This document shows, piece by piece, positions 1 to 8,345 of a stretch of DNA of 64,000 bases (its first letter is position 1; each line of letters starts with the position of its first letter). The stretch is taken from contig NZ_BAAACZ010000003.1 of the NCBI RefSeq assembly GCF_039521975.1, positions 186,001 to 250,000 of the forward strand, given 5' to 3'. The DNA is from Alkalibacillus silvisoli (lineage in GTDB: Bacteria > Bacillota > Bacilli > Bacillales > Alkalibacillaceae). The notes below the pieces were generated by a model that saw nothing but the letters and a program-made list of their open reading frames with translations, ran no database searches and was not told the DNA's origin. The position numbers were made by a program, and so were the translations under genes.

Positions 1-574
1 TTGCGTTTTTATAATCTGGATCAATTTCGTCCGTTACTCTTAAATTTAAATCAAATGATGTCGGAATACTCCTCTTTTTAGCTTGTTTAAATATATTTAT
101 AATCGAATGGCGAGCAGACGTGTCATCAATCATTGATATGCCTGATGAATGAATCCATGTTGCATTATGAATAGCGTTATCGTCAATTTGGCTTAAGTCT
201 AACTTTTGAAACCCTAGATCATTTTTGGGCCAGATAAAAGGGTGTCTCTCTCCTAATGGATCAATAAAAGCAAATGTGGAAAATGTATTGACTTGTCGAT
301 CTACGATGAGGTGATCAATATTTACCCCTTCGTTTTTGAAGTCATCTATTACTTGTTTCCCTTGTGCGTCATCGCCTATCGTACCTAGAAAGGAAGTGTT
401 TATACCTAACCGTTTCAGTGATACTGCTGTATTGGCAGATGTACCACCTCCAATGATGAATGGTTCTTTAAAATCAGTTTTATTATCTTTCTGTATTTTA
501 GGTAAGTGGACAATTATATCAACACCAGCATCACCAATGACTAGGACATTTTGTGTTTTATTTTTCTTATGCAT
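1..574 (-). CDS. PfkB-family carbohydrate kinase (C-terminus outside window)
   Basis: Translating the minus strand from an ATG at 574 gives an open frame of about 191 codons that runs off the left edge. The N-terminal strand VLVIGDAGVDIIV and the glycine-rich GGGTSANTA segment followed by LGTIGDDAQGKQV are typical of ribokinase/PfkB sugar kinases, which phosphorylate a sugar or nucleoside with ATP in the cytoplasm. The C-terminal DTxGAGD catalytic motif lies outside the window, so activity cannot be checked. The start overlaps the stop of the upstream TrpF-like gene by 8 bp, so the two are probably translationally coupled. The substrate is unknown. Confidence 0.85.
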   Translation of the reverse strand, partial: MHKKNKTQNVLVIGDAGVDIIVHLPKIQKDNKTDFKEPFIIGGGTSANTAVSLKRLGINTSFLGTIGDDAQGKQVIDDFKNEGVNIDHLIVDRQVNTFSTFAFIDPLGERHPFIWPKNDLGFQKLDLSQIDDNAIHNATWIHSSGISMIDDTSARHSIINIFKQAKKRSIPTSFDLNLRVTDEIDPDYKNA

Positions 575-1256
575 TTTGAGCAGCCCTAACGAAAGCTTTA
601 ACTTTACTAGGGTCTTTAATTCTTTTTTCATCTTTAGGGGAATCGTAGTTAGTAGAAGTAAATGAATCAACACCGTACGGATTGGAGATTCGTATGGCTT
701 CAGCAACATTTTCGCTTGATAATCCCCCAGCAATAATGCAAGGAACATTAGTTGATTCAATGATAGCTTTATCGATATTCCAATCATGTACTTTTCCGGT
801 AGCGCCTATTACTTCCTCTGACATTGACTTTGTATCAATTAGAAAATAATCAGAAACGGACTCATACTCTTTTGCATAATTAAGGGCTTTTTGATTCTCT
901 AATGGGATGCCAGAGTAAACTGGGATGGCTTGCATAATTTTCAAGTCATTACAATGACGTTTAATCGTTTTGATTTGTTCTGGTGCTATTGCTTCTATAT
1001 CACCTGATAAATGTAGGACGTCTGGTTTCACTATTGATAGATTTTCTATGATTTCATCAACATCCTCAGATATAGTTAACCCGATTTTTAATACATCAGA
1101 TGGGACGATTTCAAAAACCTTTTTAGCCTCTTCACACGTTAAGTGGCCAGGGTATTGAGGGTTTTTGGCATATGGAACTCCGATGTGATCTGCCCCAGAT
1201 TCAATGACGTTTATAGCATCTTCTTTTGATCGAATTTCATAAATTTGCACCTTCAT
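567..1256 (-). CDS. TrpF-like (phosphoribosylanthranilate isomerase family) barrel protein without the catalytic Cys
   Basis: A 229-aa protein that follows the TrpF fold from end to end: ESGADHIGV near residue 20, LHLSGD near 82, LIDTK around 139-143, GATGKVHDW at 151-159, AGGLSSENV at 176-184 and GVDSFTS at 195-201. In TrpF the N-terminal strand reads (V)KICGI, with Cys as general base. Here it is VQIYEI, with Tyr6 in that place, while the general-acid Asp (D141) is kept. No trp genes are nearby; the partner is a PfkB kinase overlapping the stop codon. I infer a repurposed isomerase or aldolase-like enzyme acting on a phosphorylated sugar adduct, not a tryptophan enzyme. The upstream Shine-Dalgarno is AAAGGAGAG. 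Confidence 0.75.
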   Translation of the reverse strand: MKVQIYEIRSKEDAINVIESGADHIGVPYAKNPQYPGHLTCEEAKKVFEIVPSDVLKIGLTISEDVDEIIENLSIVKPDVLHLSGDIEAIAPEQIKTIKRHCNDLKIMQAIPVYSGIPLENQKALNYAKEYESVSDYFLIDTKSMSEEVIGATGKVHDWNIDKAIIESTNVPCIIAGGLSSENVAEAIRISNPYGVDSFTSTNYDSPKDEKRIKDPSKVKAFVRAAQNA

Positions 1257-1307
1257 TCGTTAATTCTCTCCTTTATATTGTTTATTATGTTTAACTTTAT
1301 AGTTTCT

Positions 1308-1332
1308 ATTGTACCATCTATATTCTGAATAT
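1308..1332 (-). promoter_or_regulatory. Candidate promoter and operator for the TrpF-like/PfkB operon
   Basis: On the minus strand a -10-like TACAAT (1308-1313) lies about 50 bp before the TrpF-like start. Directly upstream of it is a perfect 13-bp palindrome, ATATTC-A-GAATAT (1320-1332), placed where a repressor would block RNA polymerase. The -35 match is weak. No regulator gene for it is visible in the window. Confidence 0.35.
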
Positions 1333-1380
1333 TTAAACTTTTTTGAGTTGTGGTAATTTCAGCAATTTATTAAGATAATT

Positions 1381-1414
1381 AAAAAGGCGCAGAGTGACTT
1401 CTGCGCCTTAAAAA
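1381..1414 (-). terminator. Intrinsic terminator of the ABC exporter operon
   Basis: The stem AAGGCGCAGA/TTCTGCGCCTT with a 5-nt loop is followed by a T-run when read on the minus strand. It lies 37 bp beyond the stop of the ABC subunit gene. Confidence 0.85.
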
Positions 1415-1451
1415 TATTAAATATTAAATTCTTAATATGTCATCAGCCATT

Positions 1452-3287
1452 TTACTGAACTCGTTGTTCTAGTTGTGTATGATAAAGGTCTGCATACTTT
1501 TCGCCATGTTTAACCAGCTCTTTATGTGAACCTTTTTCGATGATCTTACCATGTTCAAGCATAATGATCTGATCAGCATTTTGAATGGTGTTGAGTCTAT
1601 GGGCAATCACAAAGCTCGTTCTGTCTTTCATTAATCGTTGTAAGGCTTCTTGGATTTTGATTTCAGTTACCGTATCAATACTACTTGTTGCTTCATCTAA
1701 AATTAATATTTTAGGATCAGAAAGAATGACTCGACCAATCGTTAGTAATTGCTTTTGTCCTTGACTGATCCCGCTGCCATCAGAGTCTAATACAGTATCG
1801 TATTGATTAGGTAGCTTCATAATAAAAGAATGAGCATTTGCTTTCTTTGCGGCATCTACAACTTCATCGTCACTTGCATCCAATTTACCATAACGGATAT
1901 TCTCTCTGATTGTTCCTTCAAAGAGAAACGCATCTTGTAGTACAAAGCCCATATATTGTCTCAAACTTGACCGTTTAATTTTTTGAATATCTGTTTCATC
2001 TAATAAAACCCTTCCTTTGTCATAGTTATAAAAACGTGACATGAGGTTAATAATGGTCGTTTTACCGGCTCCTGTGTGGCCAACGAAAGCTACAGTACTA
2101 CCAGCATTTGCTTTAAATGAGACATCATTAAGTACGACTTCATCTTCATCATAAGAGAAGGTGACATTTTGAAACTCAATATTTCCTTCAGGTTCGTCGA
2201 TTTCGATTGCTTCTTGTTCATCTAATTCTTCACTATCTTCATCGATAATATCGAAAACACGTTCAGCGCCGGCTACAGCGGTTAACAGTTGATTGAATTG
2301 GTTTGATAGTTCGTTTAATGGTCGTGTGAACTGTCTTGCAAGTTCAGTGAAGATAACGATTGTTCCAACTGTGACCATGCCATTAATTGCAAATATACTT
2401 CCAACAAAGGCAATGATGGCAAACCCAAACGAGTTAAGCATGTTCATTAGCTTAGGGATAAACCCTGAAAATACAGCCGCCCAATAACTTGCTCGCATCA
2501 CATCATCGTTTCTTTGCTCGAATTCATTTGTGACACGGTTTTCTTGGGAGAATGTTTTAACAATTCTTTGACCTGAAATCGTTTCTTCAACATAACCATT
2601 CATTTCACCAATGCGTCGTTGTTGGATTTTGAATAATGGTCCAGTTCGTTTGGTAATCCATTTCATCCCAAACACCATCATTGGAATAATTGTTAATGTT
2701 ACGACTGTTAATAATGGACTTAGATAAAACATGACAGCAACCGTTCCAACAAGTGTAAGTATACTTTGGAAGATTTGAATGACTGATTGATTCAGCGTAT
2801 TACTAATATTATCAACGTCATTGGTCACACGGCTCATAATTTCGCCGAACTGCCTTTTATCAAAGAATTTAATCGGAAGTTCATGCAGTTTATTAAATAG
2901 CTGTGAACGTAAGCGGTAAACGGTATTTTGGGCAATGCCAATCATGAAAAAATTCTGCAAAAAGATCGCCAATGAGTAACCGAAATAAATGAGTAAAAGA
3001 AGCACAATTAATGTGCCAATTCCCTCTTGTTGGCGCTCGACAATAAAGTCATCTACACCCATTCCGATCATATAAGGGCCAAGTAAGGAGAAAGCAGAGC
3101 TAAATACGACCATCAAGATTACAAAGAGTAGAAGCCAATTTTCACTTAGTAAGTACTTCCAAATCCGTTTAACTGTTCCCTTCCAATTACGGACCTTTGG
3201 CTTAGCGTGTTCATCAACTTGCTCAGCTTCATTTAAATCAATTTTTTCATATTGAAAAGGTTCTTTTAATTTGTCTTTAAAGCTCAT
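1452..3287 (-). CDS. Heterodimeric ABC exporter subunit, membrane plus ATPase (catalytic-site half)
   Basis: A half-transporter of about 611 aa. An N-terminal ABC_membrane domain with six predicted helices is followed by a nucleotide-binding domain with Walker A (GHTGAGKTT), Q-loop (FVLQDAFLF), a non-standard signature (GISQGQKQ), Walker B (KILILDEATSSID, catalytic Glu present) and the H-loop (VIAHRL). I chose the ATG at 3287 because it follows GGAAAGGAAG; a start 33 nt upstream lacks a better site. It overlaps the partner gene by 11 bp. Length and pairing resemble the B. subtilis YfiB/YfiC and BmrC/BmrD multidrug exporters. The substrate is not predictable. Confidence 0.9.
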   Translation of the reverse strand: MSFKDKLKEPFQYEKIDLNEAEQVDEHAKPKVRNWKGTVKRIWKYLLSENWLLLFVILMVVFSSAFSLLGPYMIGMGVDDFIVERQQEGIGTLIVLLLLIYFGYSLAIFLQNFFMIGIAQNTVYRLRSQLFNKLHELPIKFFDKRQFGEIMSRVTNDVDNISNTLNQSVIQIFQSILTLVGTVAVMFYLSPLLTVVTLTIIPMMVFGMKWITKRTGPLFKIQQRRIGEMNGYVEETISGQRIVKTFSQENRVTNEFEQRNDDVMRASYWAAVFSGFIPKLMNMLNSFGFAIIAFVGSIFAINGMVTVGTIVIFTELARQFTRPLNELSNQFNQLLTAVAGAERVFDIIDEDSEELDEQEAIEIDEPEGNIEFQNVTFSYDEDEVVLNDVSFKANAGSTVAFVGHTGAGKTTIINLMSRFYNYDKGRVLLDETDIQKIKRSSLRQYMGFVLQDAFLFEGTIRENIRYGKLDASDDEVVDAAKKANAHSFIMKLPNQYDTVLDSDGSGISQGQKQLLTIGRVILSDPKILILDEATSSIDTVTEIKIQEALQRLMKDRTSFVIAHRLNTIQNADQIIMLEHGKIIEKGSHKELVKHGEKYADLYHTQLEQRVQ

Positions 3288-5007
3288 GGACTTCTTCCTT
3301 TCCAAACTGTGACTCAACAATTTCCAGGTACATATTAGAGTGCTTGAGAAGTTCTTGGTGAGTACCTGAGGCTAACAATTCACCATCATCTACTAAGATA
3401 ATCTTCTCTGCATTCATCGCAGTAGTAATTTTTTGCGTGACAATGAGCGTTGTACATTCATATTTAGAGATGGCTTCAAGTAATTTAGCTTCCGTTTTAA
3501 GGTCTAAAGCACTTGTGCTATCATCAAGCATTAATATTTTGGGTTCTCTAACGAATGCTCGTGCAATCGAGACACGTTGCTTTTGGCCACCGGATAAGTT
3601 AACCCCTTTTTGACCAATTTTCGTATCGTAGCCATTAGGTAGTTCGACAATTGCATTGTGGATTTGTGCATCTTTAGCTGCCTGAATGACTTCATCTTTT
3701 GTTGCGTCGTTTTTCCCCCAAGCGATATTGTCATAAATCGACCCTGTAAATAGTAGAGGCGCTTGTGGAACATAGCCAATGGCTTTTCTTAAATTGTCTA
3801 GTTTAAGTGAACGAACATCATTTCCATCAATGTAAACAGTACCTTCAGTCACATCATATAAACGTGGGATTAGTTGAAATAGTGATGATTTACCTGCCCC
3901 TGTAGCACCAATAATCGCAATTTTTTCTTGTCCACGTGCAGTAAAACTAATATCTGAAAGAACATTTTCTTTGGAGTTAGGGTATCTAAATGTGACGTGG
4001 TCAAACTCGACTTTACCATCTGTGATTCTTTTTGATGGGTTAGCATCTACCGCCTCAACTAAATCGATATCAGCAATGAAAACATTCTTTAACCTTACAG
4101 CTGAAGCTTTTGCCCTGGCAAAGGCCATTGTTAAAAAGCCAAACATAGAAATCGCCATTGATACACGTAAGGCATAGTTAATAATGGCAACGATCTCACC
4201 TTCAGTAGCGTTGTTATTATTGACCTCAGCATATCCAAACCAAAGAATAAACAATAAACTTAGATTCATAACAAGTAGCAAGATAGGCATAGACGTTTCA
4301 ATTAAACGAAGTGATTTTTTCATTTCCGTCATTAAGCCAGTATTTGCACCTACGAAGCGGTCTTGTTCATGGTCACGACGAAGAAAGGCTTTGATTAATC
4401 GAATGCCTGCTAAGTTCTCTTGCATAACGCGGTTTACGTTGTCGAGTCTAGCTTGCACCTTTTCGAATAGTTGACTGCCTTTTTTCAGTACCCATGTTAA
4501 GAAAAATAGTAGAATAGGCACTGAAATTAAGAAAATGAGTGCAATGCGCCAATTGACGATAAAGGCCATAGTGACACCGCCAAGAACTAGGAGTGGGGCT
4601 CTTAACATAATTCTCAAGGCCATAAATACGCCATTTTGTACTTGTCTGACATCATTAGTGAATCGTGTAATTAGAGAAGATGTCGGGTATTCATTCAGGT
4701 TTTTAAATGAAAAGGATTGAACTTTTTCAAATAGCTTTCCACGCACATCATAGCCGAATTTAAAGGTGACATGAGCGGCGAAAAAGGAATTGCCGATACC
4801 AGCTGCAAAAGATAGTAACGCAAGGCCAATCATTATAGCACCCCAAAAAACGACATTGTTTATGTCCTGTACTAAAATGCCTTCATCGACCATTCTCATT
4901 AATATGAATGGAAGCATTAATTCAACACCAAGTTCAATTAACATAAGTGCCCAAGCAATGATCATATGAAAGCGATAAGGTAATAAGTTTTTTAAGACAT
5001 GGATCAT
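3277..5007 (-). CDS. Heterodimeric ABC exporter subunit, membrane plus ATPase (degenerate-site half)
   Basis: A 576-aa half-transporter and the first gene of the pair. The transmembrane domain covers roughly residues 1-310, followed by an ATPase domain with Walker A GATGAGKSS, signature LSGGQKQR and Walker B LMLDDSTSALD. The residue after the Walker B Asp is Asp, not the catalytic Glu, and the switch region reads VTQKI without the usual His. This is the known hallmark of the degenerate site in heterodimeric exporters, so it is expected to work only together with the overlapping downstream subunit. Drug or lipid export is the likely role; the substrate is unknown. Confidence 0.9.
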   Translation of the reverse strand: MIHVLKNLLPYRFHMIIAWALMLIELGVELMLPFILMRMVDEGILVQDINNVVFWGAIMIGLALLSFAAGIGNSFFAAHVTFKFGYDVRGKLFEKVQSFSFKNLNEYPTSSLITRFTNDVRQVQNGVFMALRIMLRAPLLVLGGVTMAFIVNWRIALIFLISVPILLFFLTWVLKKGSQLFEKVQARLDNVNRVMQENLAGIRLIKAFLRRDHEQDRFVGANTGLMTEMKKSLRLIETSMPILLLVMNLSLLFILWFGYAEVNNNNATEGEIVAIINYALRVSMAISMFGFLTMAFARAKASAVRLKNVFIADIDLVEAVDANPSKRITDGKVEFDHVTFRYPNSKENVLSDISFTARGQEKIAIIGATGAGKSSLFQLIPRLYDVTEGTVYIDGNDVRSLKLDNLRKAIGYVPQAPLLFTGSIYDNIAWGKNDATKDEVIQAAKDAQIHNAIVELPNGYDTKIGQKGVNLSGGQKQRVSIARAFVREPKILMLDDSTSALDLKTEAKLLEAISKYECTTLIVTQKITTAMNAEKIILVDDGELLASGTHQELLKHSNMYLEIVESQFGKEEVHEL

Positions 5008-5186
5008 AATTAATAGCCTCCAGCGGTTACGGTATATATTAGGTTTGGATTAATAGTTATTTGATATTATTCGTTTTATATTTTATCGTGAAATTAATAA
5101 TAACCATAGAAAAAACTAAATTTTCTTATTTTTTCTGCTAGTCTTATATGTAGGCTGTTTTTGCAGAGTTTGTTGCTATAGCTACC

Positions 5187-5299
5187 GCAGTCGAAATACA
5201 CTTAGCTTTCCGTGGGTGAGCGGTGAGCCTCCTCGCTAACACTGCGGGGTCTCACCTGTCTCACATCTCCCAACAGGAGTCTCCGTGTATTTCGACTGC
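5187..5299. repeat. Foldback intergenic element, copy 1 (15-bp perfect terminal inverted repeats)
   Basis: GCAGTCGAAATACAC at 5187-5201 is perfectly complementary to 5285-5299. The interior is G+C-rich and carries sub-stems (CTTTCCGTGGG, GAGCCTCCTCG, TGCGGGGTCTC, CAGGAGTCTCC). The interior is shared, in reverse orientation, with the element at 18757-18867. It contains no credible gene. It behaves like a MITE-like or structured-RNA intergenic repeat. Confidence 0.75.
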
Positions 5300-5656
5300 T
5301 TGTGAAGTGCCTATAATCAAATTTAATTTTTAAAAAACAACAATCATTTAAAAAACTGTCTGTATGTATTATTAAGGGATGCGAAATATATTTATATATT
5401 ACCATAATTTGAGGGTGAACCAATAGAGAAGAATTTGGAGTAAAAGGGAATGGCGGTCGTTAAAACTCGACCAATTGAGTACTTTTGACGATAAGCAATT
5501 AATGAGCGGAGAATGTTGAAGTAGCGATAAAAAATCATCTAAAACGAGTTCAGTAATGGTGAGGTGTCGGAAAATATATCCCCTAACGTTTTCTTTACAA
5601 AAAGTGTATAATAGAGTAGTAATCATGTATAGGACAACGGAGGAGAACTAAATAGA
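5300..5656. other. Intergenic region upstream of the M20 peptidase
   Basis: I see no convincing gene here. A TATAAT at 5607-5612 and a GGAGGAG site just before the start at 5657 suggest the peptidase promoter and ribosome site; the -35 match is poor. A 75-codon minus-strand frame (5399-5626) has no ribosome site and no family resemblance, so I leave it out. Confidence 0.4.
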
Positions 5657-6790
5657 ATGGATGACATAGTCCGATATTTGCAAGATCAAGAAGACGAAAT
5701 GGTGTCATTACTACGAGAGTTAGTATTAATAGAATCACCATCTAATGCCCCAGATTTAACTGAAAAAATGGGCAATTATTTAAGTGACAAGTTTGTTGAG
5801 TTGACTGGCGGAACTTTCACAAAGCTAGCAAGTGATGAATATTCACCTCACATTCGTGCTGAATGGGGAGAAGGAGAAAGGCAGCTATTAATCATTACGC
5901 ACTTCGATACAGTTTGGCCTGAAGGAACGCTAGAAGATATGCCGTTTGAAATAAAAGACGGGAAGGTTTATGGTCCTGGAACGTTTGATATGAAAGGCGG
6001 TATTGTTCAAGCTTTATATGCTATTCGGGCGTTGAAGGACTTGAATAAATCAATTAACAAGAAGATTGTGTTAATGATGACGAGTGATGAAGAATTAGGA
6101 AGTCCAACGTCAAAAGATTATATTATGAAAGAAGCTGAAAAAAGTGATGCCGTATTCGTATTGGAACCTTCACAAGGAAGCCAAGGCGCTTTAAAAACAG
6201 CACGTAAAGGTGTTGGAACTTATGATATAACCATTCATGGTGTGTCATCACATGCTGGTATTGAACCAGAAAAGGGCGCGAGTGCTATTGAAGAATTAGC
6301 TGAACAAATCACATATTTGTCAAACTTAACAGACTTAGATAAAGGAACGACAGTGAATGTTGGAATCATTGATGGTGGATCATCGAAGAACGTCATTGCT
6401 GAAGAAGCGCATGCCGTTGTCGATGTCCGTGTTCAGACACAAGAAGAAATGGACCGTGTCGTGCCGCTAATTGAACATCTAAAGCCACATGATAAAGATA
6501 TTCAAATTGATATAGAAGGTGAAATTTATCGCCCACCACTAGAGCGAACTGATGAAATAGAGGACTTATTTGATAAAGCGAGCGAATTAGCACGTGATTA
6601 TTTAGACTTTGAGCTTGAAGAAGAATCAACAGGTGGCGGGAGTGATGCCAACTTTACAGCTTCATTATCACCTACTCTTGATGGGTTAGGTGCTGTTGGT
6701 GATGGAGCTCACGCCCAGCATGAGCATTTAGTGATTCATGAAATGCCGAGGCGGAGTGCTTTGTTGGCTATGTTGTTGTTTTCAAGCTGA
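5657..6790 (+). CDS. M20-family metallopeptidase, carboxypeptidase G2-like
   Basis: A 377-aa cytoplasmic zinc hydrolase of the M20A/ArgE-CPG2 group. The metal-site motifs appear in order: THFDTVWPEG (His82), GTFDMKGG (Asp111), TSDEELGSP (Glu145/Glu146), LEPSQG and a C-terminal GDGAHAQHEH. The dimerisation/lid domain starts at KGVGTYDITIHGVSSHAG. Family members release C-terminal glutamate or hydrolyse N-acyl amino acids. The closest pattern is glutamate carboxypeptidase, but the exact substrate is inferred. It appears to be a single-gene unit; the start follows a GGAGGAG site. Confidence 0.9.
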   Translation: MDDIVRYLQDQEDEMVSLLRELVLIESPSNAPDLTEKMGNYLSDKFVELTGGTFTKLASDEYSPHIRAEWGEGERQLLIITHFDTVWPEGTLEDMPFEIKDGKVYGPGTFDMKGGIVQALYAIRALKDLNKSINKKIVLMMTSDEELGSPTSKDYIMKEAEKSDAVFVLEPSQGSQGALKTARKGVGTYDITIHGVSSHAGIEPEKGASAIEELAEQITYLSNLTDLDKGTTVNVGIIDGGSSKNVIAEEAHAVVDVRVQTQEEMDRVVPLIEHLKPHDKDIQIDIEGEIYRPPLERTDEIEDLFDKASELARDYLDFELEEESTGGGSDANFTASLSPTLDGLGAVGDGAHAQHEHLVIHEMPRRSALLAMLLFSS

Positions 6791-7140
6791 TGAAAAACGC
6801 TCGCAATTTTATCATAGGAATGTGTGTTCGTGAATCCTTTAGGCTACCGCCTAACTGAAATTCATCTCCACCTTATCGCCTAAGCTTTACCCTGCACACG
6901 ATTGAAGATGGAGACTTCTTTTAGAAATAAGTTAAAAGTAGTTCAATTTGGGAGACAAAAGTACAATTTGTCTCCTTAAATTGAACTTTCTTTATATAAG
7001 AGATCGATTTGTTAACTAAAGGTGAAAACTGAATGTCATGTTAAAATGAGTTAAAGAATGTCATGTGAATCGAAAGCGTATTAGTTTTAGAACAAAACTG
7101 TTACACATTTCTATAACTAACAATTTAGAAGGGGTGTCAT
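6791..7140. other. Gene-free spacer with a long inverted repeat at 6940-6988
   Basis: The only clear structure is a near-perfect hairpin at 6940-6988: AGTTCAATTT and GGAGACAAA in the left arm, with their complements on the right, a one-base slip and a loop of about 7 nt. The following TTTC TTTATAT is only a weak T-tract, so it may be the M20 gene's terminator or a small mobile repeat. Nothing else in this stretch looks functional. Confidence 0.5.
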
Positions 7141-7910
7141 ATGATCCACCTTAAGTCTGTTCAATTGGAAATTGATCATCAGGATATAGACACCCATACA
7201 ATTTACCTGTTTTGAAAAATACGGGGAACATTCAGTTTAATAAACCTGTTACTTTATTGGTTGGAGAGAATGATACTGGGAAGTCTACTTTACTTGAAGG
7301 TATAGCTGCTAGCGCTGAGAGTATTTTAATCGATGGGGAAAGTGTTGAGTCTTTAGCATTTGAGGAGTTGAAGAATAAATGAAAATTAATTTGGTCCATT
7401 AAGACAAGAAGAGGATTTTACTTTAGAGCAAATGATTTTACTAATTTTATAAAAATGTTAGAAGATATAAAACAGGAATCTAGACAAACAATCAATGATA
7501 TCTCAGCTAGAGGGAAGAGTAACCTTGAGGCCATGCCACACGCTCGCACCTTATATGATTTGGAAAAGTTATATGGGGAAGGGTTAGAATATCTTTCACA
7601 CGGAGAGAGTTTTTTGAATTTATTTCAAGCCAGATTTCAGCCTAAGGGGTTGTATATTTTAGATGAGCCAGAAGCTCCATTATCACCTTTAAAGCAATTG
7701 ACTCTTATTTCAATGATTAAAGAGATGATAACAGAAAACGCCCAATTCATTATAGCTACACATTCACCTATACTTATGGCAATTCCGGAAGCCGAAATAC
7801 TCTCTATTGAAAATGGGACACTTAAGAAGGTTAGCTATGATGAATTAGAACATGTCACTCTAACTAGGGATTTCTTAAATAACCCTGAAACCTTTCTCAG
7901 ACACTTGTAA
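7141..7910 (+). pseudogene. Decayed AAA-family ATPase (SMC/RecF-like)
   Basis: The 5' part begins with ATG at 7141 (IHLKSVQLEI...) but stops after 18 residues. A second frame continues with NLPVLKNTGNIQFNKPVTLL and the Walker A VGENDTGKST until a stop at 7379-7381. A third stretch, open from 7455 at the latest, carries the C-terminal half: YLSHGESFLNLF (signature), LYILDEPEAPLS (Walker B) and FIIATHSPILM (switch His). The pieces together match a single ATPase of about 240 aa, so at least one frameshift and one stop or internal deletion have broken it. The C-terminal 151 codons remain open but could not hydrolyse ATP without Walker A. Confidence 0.85.
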
Positions 7911-8047
7911 AATTTACGAACGATCCTTAGAAATAGGCAATTTATTAACGTGTTAATAGCGCCAGCCTCTTTTATGTATTAAAAGACATTAACCTTCGTC
8001 CAATGCTATAATGATTGATAATCAAATAACTAAAGGGAGTCAGTCAT

Positions 8048-8332
8048 ATGTTGTATAAGCACCCCTATGTCATTCTTAGGCGTGAGATTGACCAAATTGA
8101 TCTGCAACAGAAATATATCGAAGAAGAACATTTTATCTATTTATATGAAGACCGGATTGAAACGGCTGAACAAAAGTTCGACCTTAAAATTGTTTTCGAC
8201 ATGTCTTATAAAATGCTGTCAGCTTCATACGGCTTTTTCTATTTACATACAACAAAAGGAGTATCTACGTTTCAAATTAAGGATGAGCCTGATGAGCTCA
8301 TTATTCAATTTAGAAAAGTTGAAATTAAATAA
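8048..8332 (+). CDS. Uncharacterised 94-aa protein ahead of the exonuclease gene
   Basis: I do not recognise this protein. It is soluble, has no signal peptide and alternates strand-like segments (YVILRREIDQ, FIYLYEDRIET, GFFYLHTTKGVSTFQI), suggesting a small beta-rich fold. A TATAAT at about 8010 and an AAGGGAG site precede the ATG. It ends 13 bp before the 5'-3' exonuclease gene, so the two are probably co-transcribed, which hints at a DNA-related accessory role. That link is inference only. Confidence 0.7.
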   Translation: MLYKHPYVILRREIDQIDLQQKYIEEEHFIYLYEDRIETAEQKFDLKIVFDMSYKMLSASYGFFYLHTTKGVSTFQIKDEPDELIIQFRKVEIK

Positions 8333-8345
8333 TGGAGTGAGAACA

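Noticed and set aside
567..1256. Annotation as an ordinary tryptophan-pathway TrpF
   Set aside because: The catalytic Cys is replaced by Tyr, and the neighbours are a sugar kinase, not trp genes.
5399..5626. 75-codon minus-strand reading frame before the M20 peptidase
   Set aside because: No ribosome site, no family pattern, and it runs over the likely peptidase promoter.
8067..8345. Longer N-terminus for the 5'-3' exonuclease
   Set aside because: The upstream part overlaps the 94-aa gene in another frame and lacks family similarity; ATG 8346 has a good ribosome site.
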